Shown piece by piece: positions 1 through 5,727 of a stretch of 5,948 nt of DNA. Both the position numbers and the translations under genes were made by a program. Origin of the DNA: Chloroflexota bacterium (GTDB lineage Bacteria > Chloroflexota > Anaerolineae > Ardenticatenales > Ardenticatenaceae); contig DOUV01001047.1 in the NCBI GenBank assembly GCA_003520455.1, positions 1 to 5,948 on the forward strand, written 5' to 3'. The first letter of the stretch is position 1. Each line of letters opens with the position of its first letter. The notes under the pieces are model-generated. The model did not search any database and was not told the DNA's origin. It saw nothing but the letters and a program-made list of their open reading frames with translations.

Positions 1-1946
1 CCCGGCAGAACGCCCAGCGCCTCCAGGTGGGGAAACGAATCGGTCATGTGGGGCAGGTGGAGCGCGGCGACAAATTCTTCCTGGAAATGCGGGTCCACCG
101 CCGTCTCGACGTAATCGACTCGCCGGGCTGCTCTGGCGGCCTCGATGCGGCGCGCCTTGCTCAACAAGGCGATACGGGCACCATCCCCCGCGGCGTTGCC
201 GACGGCGTAGACGTGTTCCAGTTCGCAGTCGGGGTAGAGGCCCAGGATCATGGCGCGCAGGGGATCGATGTAGCTCCCGAAGGCACCGGCGAGCACGATC
301 TTATCGACCTTCGTGACCCCGCGGCGCCGCATCAGGAGCTTGCACCCGGCATACAAGGCCGCCTTCGCCAGCTGGATGTTGCGAACATCGTCCTGGGTAA
401 CGACGATTTCCTGTCCGGTCGCCGTCTGGTCGGCCGTGGCGAGCACGTACTCTCCCTTGGGACCGTTCCAGCGCAACCGCGGCGTGGTGGCCTCGGGCTC
501 CAGACGTCCATCCGGCCGCATGAGGCCAGATGTGTAGAGTTCGGCCACGGCTTCGATGATGCCGGAGCCGCAGATCCCGGTCGCTCCGATCTCCTCCGGC
601 GGCACCTCGTCCGACCAACGCTCACTGCCGATGACTCGGAAGCGTGGCTCCCCGGTGGCCAGGTCGATCCGGACACGCTCGATCGCCCCCGGCGCGGCCC
701 GTTGGCCGTGGGTGATCTGGGCACCCTCGAAGGCCGGGCCGGTGGGACTGCTGGCGCTCAGCAGGCGCTCGCGGTTGCCCAACAAAATCTCGGCGTTGGT
801 GCCCACGTCAATCACCAGCATCAGGTCGTCCTGCTGGTCGGGCGCCTCGGCGATCAGGACGCCCACGTTGTCGGCGCCAACGTGACCCGCTTCGAGGGCC
901 ATGAAGTGGACGTTGGCCCCCGGATGAAGCTTGAGCCCCAGCTCGCGGGCCTTGACGTCAACCGGGGCATGGGTTGCCAGGGTGAAGGGCGCCGCGCCCA
1001 GATCGGTCGGGTCCAGGCCGAGGAAAATGTGGTGCATGACGGTATTGCCCACCACGACCATCTCGTGGACGTCCCGCGCGCGCAACCCCGCCGCGTGCAT
1101 GGCCAGGCCGGTCAGCTTGTTGAGCCCCTTGATAATGGCCTCGTGCATCGTCCGCAGGCCATCGGCGTGCATCATCGCGTAGCTGACCCGGCTCATCAAG
1201 TCCTCACCATAGGTCACCTGGGGGTTCATCATCGCTTCGCTCGCCAGCACCTCGCCAGTGTGCAGGTTGCAGAGGTGAGCGGCCACGGTCGTCGAGCCGA
1301 GGTCCACTGCCAGGCCGTAGAGGCCCTCGTGGTAGCCCGGCTGCACGTCGATGACCTCAGCGTCGTTCCACACCACGACCGTCACACCTTGCTTCCCCTC
1401 TTTGAGCGCGGCACCGAGCCGGCGGAGGGCCTGCAGATCGATGCGCAACCCCTCAAAGCCCCATTCTCGGTGCAACGCCTCCTGAAGGCGCTCCCAGTCG
1501 CCTTTACGCTCACCGAGCCGGTGTGGCTCAACCTCGACAAAGACCTGGCGAAGGATCGGATCGAGCTCAATCGCACGCTCGGTCGCCGTCTTGCGGATGA
1601 TCTGCTTGCGTGCCTGGCTCTCGGGCGGCACTGTGACCAACACGTCGCCGGTGACGCAAGCTGCGCATGAGAGGCGCACCGTGCCGGGCTGAGGACCATT
1701 GCGGTGGGCAAAGTAGTCGCGCTCGTTGGCGCCGGCCGGGGTAACGTGGTCGGTGGCCGATTCGATCCCATGTTTCGGGAAGCTGCCGGCCTCGATGAGG
1801 ACCTTGCATTTACCGCACGTCTGGCGGCCACCGCAGATGCTATCAATGTCAACGCCGAGCTGGCGAGCCGCATCGAGCAGCGCGGTGCCTTCAGCAATCT
1901 GGGCCTGCCGACCCGATGGTTGGAATACCACGAGATGGGTTTTCAT
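1..1946 (-). CDS. Corrinoid-activating 2Fe-2S/ASKHA ATPase (RACo-like, DUF4445 family), 3' end cut by window
   Basis: The 648 visible codons have no stop. Residues 1-107 form a plant-type ferredoxin domain with C38, C44, C47 and C94 placed as 2Fe-2S ligands (CxxxxxCxxC, then a distal Cys in RLSCAAC; C97 is an extra Cys). A linker follows, then an ASKHA ATPase core: VDLGSTT (214-220), VVGNTVMHH (298-306), VIDVGTNAEI (378-387), GICGSG (457-462), VLAGAFGSYI (551-560) and VGNAAGDGA (582-590). Family knowledge: such proteins use ATP to drive one-electron reduction of inactive Co(II) corrinoid to Co(I). The corrinoid protein lies directly upstream, so it is the likely client. The residues reached at the left edge (FPHLEAL) resemble the C-terminus of this family, so little is missing. 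The start at 1946 (MKTHLVVFQPSG) fits family N-termini but lacks a well-spaced Shine-Dalgarno (GGAGG lies about 27 nt away). An in-frame ATG at 1985 overlaps the previous stop as ATGA and would add 13 residues. Confidence 0.9.
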   Translation of the reverse strand, partial: MKTHLVVFQPSGRQAQIAEGTALLDAARQLGVDIDSICGGRQTCGKCKVLIEAGSFPKHGIESATDHVTPAGANERDYFAHRNGPQPGTVRLSCAACVTGDVLVTVPPESQARKQIIRKTATERAIELDPILRQVFVEVEPHRLGERKGDWERLQEALHREWGFEGLRIDLQALRRLGAALKEGKQGVTVVVWNDAEVIDVQPGYHEGLYGLAVDLGSTTVAAHLCNLHTGEVLASEAMMNPQVTYGEDLMSRVSYAMMHADGLRTMHEAIIKGLNKLTGLAMHAAGLRARDVHEMVVVGNTVMHHIFLGLDPTDLGAAPFTLATHAPVDVKARELGLKLHPGANVHFMALEAGHVGADNVGVLIAEAPDQQDDLMLVIDVGTNAEILLGNRERLLSASSPTGPAFEGAQITHGQRAAPGAIERVRIDLATGEPRFRVIGSERWSDEVPPEEIGATGICGSGIIEAVAELYTSGLMRPDGRLEPEATTPRLRWNGPKGEYVLATADQTATGQEIVVTQDDVRNIQLAKAALYAGCKLLMRRRGVTKVDKIVLAGAFGSYIDPLRAMILGLYPDCELEHVYAVGNAAGDGARIALLSKARRIEAARAARRVDYVETAVDPHFQEEFVAALHLPHMTDSFPHLEALGVLP

Positions 1947-1981
1947 GGACGGGTTGAATTTTCCAACCTTTAACCTCCAAC

Positions 1982-2671
1982 TCATACCGGCTGCAGGACG
2001 CCCTGGCCGCGCCGGCTGGCCATGTAGGCCTTGGCGATGTCCACCGCCACCGCCGCGTCGCGCCCGTAGGCATCAGCGCCGACGGCCCTGGCAAACACCT
2101 CGGTCACCGGCGCTCCGCCGACCATGACGAAGATGCGGTCGCGGAGCCCCTCATCCTTCAGAGCCTGGACGACAACCCTCATGTAGGGCATGGTCGTGGT
2201 CAGAAGGGCACTCATCCCGATGATGTCGGCGTGGTGCTCCTTGACGGCGTTGAGGAAGGACTCGGCATCGTTGTTGATCCCGAGATTGATGACCTCGAAG
2301 CCGGCGCCCTCCATCATCATCGCCACCAGGTTCTTGCCGATATCGTGGATATCGCCTTTGACCGTGCCGATAACCATCGTCCCGACGCGTTCGGCCTCGG
2401 TCTCAGTGAGGAGCGGTCTCAGGACTTCCATGCCCCCCTTCATAGCATTGGCCGCCATCAGCACCTCGGGGACGAAGAGAATGCCGTCGCGGAAATCGAC
2501 GCCGACGATGTCCATCCCCGCCACCAGGCCTTGATCCAGAACCGCCTGGGGGGTGAACCCGCGACTCAGGGCCTCGTTGGTTGCCCCGACAACCTCATCC
2601 TTCAGGCCGTCGTAGAGATCGTCCTGCATCTGCAGAAACAGGTCTTCGCTCGACACATTCGAAAAATCCAT
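1982..2671 (-). CDS. Methyltransferase-cognate corrinoid (cobalamin-binding) protein, MtaC/MtbC/MttC-like
   Basis: 229 residues, the usual length for stand-alone corrinoid proteins. Residues 1-90 form the helical cap domain found before B12-binding domains (LFVPEVLMAANAMKGGMEVL at 65-84 is characteristic). Residues 91-225 are the Rossmann-like cobalamin domain: VKGDIHDIGKN at 104-114 contains the DxHxxG motif whose His109 is the expected lower axial cobalt ligand, SALLTTT (154-160) matches the SxL segment, and VGGAPVT (184-190) matches the GG segment lining the nucleotide tail. The protein would carry a methyl group between a substrate-specific methyltransferase and an acceptor transferase in the cytoplasm; the substrate cannot be told from the carrier. 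The ATG at 2671 is chosen over an in-frame ATG at 2710 because GAGGAG sits 9 nt upstream of it. The gene lies 70 nt after the dehydrogenase fusion and directly before the activator ATPase, a standard carrier-reactivator pairing. Confidence 0.93.
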   Translation of the reverse strand: MDFSNVSSEDLFLQMQDDLYDGLKDEVVGATNEALSRGFTPQAVLDQGLVAGMDIVGVDFRDGILFVPEVLMAANAMKGGMEVLRPLLTETEAERVGTMVIGTVKGDIHDIGKNLVAMMMEGAGFEVINLGINNDAESFLNAVKEHHADIIGMSALLTTTMPYMRVVVQALKDEGLRDRIFVMVGGAPVTEVFARAVGADAYGRDAAVAVDIAKAYMASRRGQGVLQPV

Positions 2672-2680
2672 GCTCGTATT

Positions 2681-2686
2681 CTCCTC
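2681..2686 (-). promoter_or_regulatory. Ribosome-binding site of the corrinoid protein
   Basis: GAGGAG on the minus strand, 9 nt before the ATG at 2671. It decides the start in favour of 2671 over the in-frame ATG at 2710, which would add 13 poorly family-like residues. Confidence 0.75.
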
Positions 2687-2702
2687 AAGGACGTGGGCGC
2701 GC

Positions 2703-2713
2703 TGCGTCACGCA
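2703..2713. repeat. 11-nt palindrome TGCGT-C-ACGCA in the intergenic spacer
   Basis: The 5-nt arms TGCGT/ACGCA flank a single base, about 32-42 nt upstream of the corrinoid ATG. It could be a regulator site or a tiny hairpin. Its length is close to what chance gives in GC-rich DNA, so only the pattern itself is asserted. Confidence 0.3.
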
Positions 2714-2741
2714 ATCGCATCACAAACGGCGAATCACGCCA

Positions 2742-4496
2742 CTACTCATCCAACAAGACCACCGGTTCCTGATAGTAGCGGACCCGTCGGCGGGCCAATT
2801 TCTCTTGCACGAGATGATCGAGCCAGGCACTCTTCGCGCCTAGCGGCTCATCCGCACGCAGACGCTGCAACGGGGCATTCAGGCGCAACACCCGGCCGGG
2901 AATGACGAAGCGGGTGATCCCGGCGGGCATGACTCGACCCTCGGTCGCGATGCGCAACACGCTTTCGGGAGTGAACTGTGGGAAGACGACCAGAGCCACC
3001 ATCTCAGGATACTGGGCTCTCAGGACATCACGGTCGGTGACGAGCGTGCGCTCGACGCGTCCCCACCCGGTGTAGCAGTTCACCGTAGCGTTGAGCACAT
3101 CGAGCCAATCGCCTTCAGCATCAGGCGCGACCTCCAGCAAAAAGCCGCGGTTATCAGCGGTCAGCAAGTAGGCCAGCGCGTTGCGGGCCCGCATCGCCTC
3201 TTGAATGTGATCCACCGGCACCGCCGTCAGCTTCAGGCCCGGCACGTGTTGTAGAGTCTTGAGCAAGCTGGAGACCTCACCGCCGGAGATGGCATGATAC
3301 CAGGTGTGAAGCTGCACGCCCTCATCTTCCTCGGGCGAGACGACCTGGACGATGGTGTGCGGAAAGTTGAGTTGCTTGAGGGCTGTCGTCCGCGTAGCGC
3401 CATCGAGCACGACATAGTGATCGCCCCATTCGGCCACCACCGGCGGATTGACCAGGCGACCCTCTTCTTCGAGGCGCGCGGCCAGATCGGCAACCCGTCG
3501 GGGGTCGAAGGCCTCGTGCGGGACCACCTTCTCCAGTGGCACGATCTTCAGCGCGAGCGTCTCCGAGGCGCGTTGGCGCCGCAGTACGGCCAGGACTTGC
3601 TCGACCACCGAGAGGGCAGCGGCCCGCTGGGCATCCTCGGTGCTGGCGCCGATGTGCGGCGTGGCAACCACCTTAGGGTGGCCGGCGAGGGCACTGTCCA
3701 CGTTCGGCTCATGCTCGAAAACGTCGAGCCCGGCACCGGCCAGCCGGCCCTCTTCGAGCGCCGTCAGCAGCGCCGGCTCGTCCACCACGCCACCACGGGC
3801 GGTGTTGATCAGGTAGGCCGTCGGCTTCATCAGAGCCAACTCGTTGGCGCCGATCAATCCCTCGGTCTCCGGGCGCATCGGGACGTGGAGCGTGACAAAG
3901 TCAGACTCGCGCAACAGATCGGGGAGGTCGCGCTGCTCGACACCCCACTCCAGCGCCAGCTCCGGCGTCAGGCGCGGTTGGTTCACGATCACCCGCATGC
4001 CGAAGGCCTGCGCGCGTTTCGCCACCTGTCGACCAATGCGGCCGAAGCCAATGATACCGAGCGTCCTCCCCGACAGGTCACTGCCCATCGACTGGGATTT
4101 CTCCCAGCGGCCCGCCTTCATGCTCTGGTCGGCCGCAATCAGCCGGCGCGCCAGGGCCAGCATCAGCGCCAGGGTGTGCTCGGCGACGGCGATGGTATTG
4201 GCATCCGGCGAATTGACGACTTCAACCCCTTGAACACGAGCCGCCGAGACATCAATGTTATCGAGGCCAGCGCCCGCCCGCGCGATCACGCGCAGGCGGT
4301 GACCGTAGTTGATCACCGACGCGGGCACTTTGGTGGTGCCCCGCACGATGAGCGCATCGTAGTTGCCGATGATTTGCTCGAGCTCACTGCGGGAGAGGCC
4401 CGGCCGGATATCGACGGTGGCGTGCTGGCGCAGCAACGCGACGCCATCTTCATGGACCGGATCGGCGATCAGGACATTCAGAGAGCCGGGATTCAT
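2742..4496 (-). CDS. serA: D-3-phosphoglycerate dehydrogenase fused to a ParB/SbnI/SerK-like C-terminal domain
   Basis: 584 residues. Residues 1-310 are a D-2-hydroxyacid dehydrogenase closest to the phosphoglycerate dehydrogenase type: substrate loop RGTTKV (52-57) and RAGAGLDNID (73-82), NAD-binding GFGRIG (150-155), and catalytic R234 (NTARGG), E263 (DVFEHEP) and H281 (TPHIGAST). The usual SerA tail (ASB plus ACT serine-sensing domain) is missing. From about residue 315 a different module starts: a ParB/sulfiredoxin-like N-terminal segment with VPHE (325-328), two helices, then VVLDGATRTTALK (362-374), followed by about 200 further residues (W399, YTGWGR at 475-480) that I cannot assign beyond resemblance in layout to the roughly 250-residue free-serine kinases SbnI and archaeal SerK. 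Expected role: NAD(P)-dependent oxidation of 3-phosphoglycerate, or reduction of hydroxypyruvate, with the second module possibly acting on serine/phosphoserine. The ATG overlaps the stop of the upstream aminotransferase (ATGA) and has GGAGG 4 nt before it. The symbol applies to the N-terminal half only. Confidence 0.88.
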   Translation of the reverse strand: MNPGSLNVLIADPVHEDGVALLRQHATVDIRPGLSRSELEQIIGNYDALIVRGTTKVPASVINYGHRLRVIARAGAGLDNIDVSAARVQGVEVVNSPDANTIAVAEHTLALMLALARRLIAADQSMKAGRWEKSQSMGSDLSGRTLGIIGFGRIGRQVAKRAQAFGMRVIVNQPRLTPELALEWGVEQRDLPDLLRESDFVTLHVPMRPETEGLIGANELALMKPTAYLINTARGGVVDEPALLTALEEGRLAGAGLDVFEHEPNVDSALAGHPKVVATPHIGASTEDAQRAAALSVVEQVLAVLRRQRASETLALKIVPLEKVVPHEAFDPRRVADLAARLEEEGRLVNPPVVAEWGDHYVVLDGATRTTALKQLNFPHTIVQVVSPEEDEGVQLHTWYHAISGGEVSSLLKTLQHVPGLKLTAVPVDHIQEAMRARNALAYLLTADNRGFLLEVAPDAEGDWLDVLNATVNCYTGWGRVERTLVTDRDVLRAQYPEMVALVVFPQFTPESVLRIATEGRVMPAGITRFVIPGRVLRLNAPLQRLRADEPLGAKSAWLDHLVQEKLARRRVRYYQEPVVLLDE

Positions 4497-5611
4497 CGTA
4501 CCTCCGAGCTTCCGATGTACGTCTCAACAGCCATGAAGAGGCGATCCAAATCGGGATCGGTCACCTCGCCCATGTGCGCGATGCGGAAGGATCTGTCCTT
4601 GAGGGGGCCGTAACCGTTGGAGATCTCCATCTCCAGGGTCGCAAGATAGCGGTTCAGTGCCCCGACGTCGATGCCACGCGTGTTGGCAACGGTCGTCACC
4701 GTCGGCGAGCGATAGCCCTCCTCCGCCATCAGGCCAAAACCAGTCGCCAGCGCCCAGCGCCGGGTCTTCTCGGCCAACGCCGCGTGACGGGCAAAGCGAG
4801 CCTCAAGCCCCTCATCGAAGATGAAATCGAGCTCGAGGCTGAGGGCCCGCATCAGCGAGATCGCCGGCGTGGCGGGGGTGGTATTTCTTTTGAGGTACTT
4901 CTCGAGGGTCAGAAAGTCAAAATACCAGCCGCGATCCGGGATGGACGCAGCGCGCTCGAGCACGCGGTCAGCGACCGCGGCGAAGGCCAGACCCGGCGGC
5001 ACTGCCAGGGCCTTTTGCGAGGAGGTCAGGCAAACATCCAGACCCCACTCGTCGGTGGGTATTTTGACCCCACCGAGGGACGAGACAGCATCCACGAGCA
5101 CGAACGTGTCCGGGCTGAGCTCCCGCACAGTGGCCGCGATCGCACCGACCGGGCTGGTGACGCCGGTACTGGTCTCGTTGTGGACGACGGTGATCGCATC
5201 CACGGGGCCGTCGCGTAATGCCGCCGTCAGCGCCTCACCGACCTGTTCGGGCTTGACGGCGGTAGTCCACTCGACGTCCACACGGATCGTCTCCTTGCCA
5301 CAGCCCCGAGCAACATCGTACCACCGCTGGCTGAAAGCGCCGTTGACGAAACTGATCACGCGGCGGCGGACGGCGTTACGAACCGCCCCCTCCTGCAGAC
5401 CTGAGCCGGAAGAAGCCAGAATATAGACCCGATTCCGGGTAAAGAAAAGCTGTTTGAGTTGTTCTTCGACCTTTGCGAATAGCGTTTCGAACTCGTCGCT
5501 GCGGTGGCCGATCATGGGCGCAGCCTGTGCGGCAAGGACCTCAGGCAGCACGTCCGTGGGACCGGGAATGAAGAGCCGTTGATGCGGCTTCGTTGTTGGT
5601 CGCGTGGTCAT
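4493..5611 (-). CDS. Class V PLP aminotransferase (alanine/serine-glyoxylate or phosphoserine aminotransferase type)
   Basis: 372 residues from the chosen ATG, the normal length for fold-type I class V enzymes of this group. Seen in order: RLFIPGPTDV near the N-terminus (12-21), GHRSDEF (35-41), the cofactor phosphate region ASSGSGLQEGAVRNA (66-80), HNETSTG (144-150), VDAVSSLGG (173-181) with Asp174 contacting the pyridine nitrogen, the Schiff-base lysine K200 in SSQKAL, and R343 in FRIAHMG, the usual carboxylate-binding Arg. It would transfer amino groups among alanine, serine, glyoxylate and hydroxypyruvate, or, given the overlapping phosphoglycerate dehydrogenase gene, convert phosphohydroxypyruvate to phosphoserine, a role class V members play in lineages without classical SerC. 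Substrate is not decidable from motifs. Start: ATG at 5611 has AGGGAGA 9 nt upstream; an in-frame GTG at 5650 and ATG at 5632 lack good sites. It is the first gene of the leftward operon. Confidence 0.92.
   Translation of the reverse strand: MTTRPTTKPHQRLFIPGPTDVLPEVLAAQAAPMIGHRSDEFETLFAKVEEQLKQLFFTRNRVYILASSGSGLQEGAVRNAVRRRVISFVNGAFSQRWYDVARGCGKETIRVDVEWTTAVKPEQVGEALTAALRDGPVDAITVVHNETSTGVTSPVGAIAATVRELSPDTFVLVDAVSSLGGVKIPTDEWGLDVCLTSSQKALAVPPGLAFAAVADRVLERAASIPDRGWYFDFLTLEKYLKRNTTPATPAISLMRALSLELDFIFDEGLEARFARHAALAEKTRRWALATGFGLMAEEGYRSPTVTTVANTRGIDVGALNRYLATLEMEISNGYGPLKDRSFRIAHMGEVTDPDLDRLFMAVETYIGSSEVR
4501..4505 (-). promoter_or_regulatory. Ribosome-binding site of the dehydrogenase fusion
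   Basis: GGAGG lies within the last codons of the aminotransferase gene, 4 nt before the overlapping ATG at 4496. The site and the ATGA overlap point to translational coupling and balanced production of the two enzymes. Confidence 0.65.
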
Positions 5612-5620
5612 ATGAATGGT

Positions 5621-5627
5621 TCTCCCT
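5621..5627 (-). promoter_or_regulatory. Ribosome-binding site of the aminotransferase
   Basis: AGGGAGA on the minus strand, 9 nt before the ATG at 5611. It favours this start over the in-frame GTG at 5650 and ATG at 5632. Confidence 0.65.
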
Positions 5628-5646
5628 GCCATGGCCAATGATTCGG

Positions 5647-5663
5647 GCACGTTTCTCGCACGT
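5647..5663. repeat. Direct repeat GCACGT-N5-GCACGT upstream of the operon
   Basis: Two identical hexamers repeat with an 11-nt period, about one helical turn, 36-52 nt upstream of the aminotransferase ATG. Such spacing is used by some tandem-binding regulators, but the units are short and may be chance. Confidence 0.3.
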
Positions 5664-5670
5664 CACCGGT

Positions 5671-5695
5671 AGCACGGAGCGCGTTGCGGTGCTCC
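5671..5695 (-). repeat. Pair of competing small hairpins in the operon leader
   Basis: In the leader RNA, GGAGCAC (5695-5689) can pair through GGAGC with GCTCC at 5680-5676, or through AGCAC with GTGCT at 5675-5671. The two 5-bp stems exclude each other. They resemble a very small switch, but no U-tract or known riboswitch core is attached, so function is unproven. Confidence 0.25.
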
Positions 5696-5727
5696 TCGGC
5701 CCCAAATCTCCAGCCCCGGAGAGAATA

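Larger units (their letters stand above)
2672..2741 (-). other. 70-nt intergenic spacer between dehydrogenase fusion and corrinoid gene
   Basis: This is the largest gap inside the operon. It contains the ribosome-binding site of the next gene and an 11-nt perfect palindrome at 2703-2713. There is no U-tract and no long stem, so no intrinsic terminator is seen; read-through transcription is expected. It could hold an internal promoter, but no clear -35/-10 pair was recognised. Confidence 0.5.

Noticed and set aside
27..1670. 547-codon open frame on the plus strand
   Set aside because: It is antisense to the ferredoxin/ASKHA ATPase gene, which shows all expected motifs. The plus frame is rich in His, Gln, Val, Asp and Arg, typical of antisense translation in GC-rich DNA, and has no recognisable domain.
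2231..2905. 224-codon plus-strand open frame over the corrinoid gene and the intergenic gap
   Set aside because: Antisense to the DIHDIG-containing corrinoid gene and shows no motif of its own.
2742..3560. Frameshift or assembly join making the dehydrogenase fusion
   Set aside because: The frame is continuous with no stop, the linker region has normal codon use, and both halves read cleanly; a true fusion is the simpler reading, although confirmation in relatives would be welcome.
3294..4613. 439-codon open frame on the plus strand
   Set aside because: Antisense to the dehydrogenase fusion, which carries the NAD-binding and catalytic motifs. Composition is shadow-like and it crosses two real minus-strand genes.
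4574..5426. Two overlapping plus-strand open frames of about 200 codons
   Set aside because: Both are antisense to the aminotransferase with its PLP lysine and conserved motifs; no independent support.
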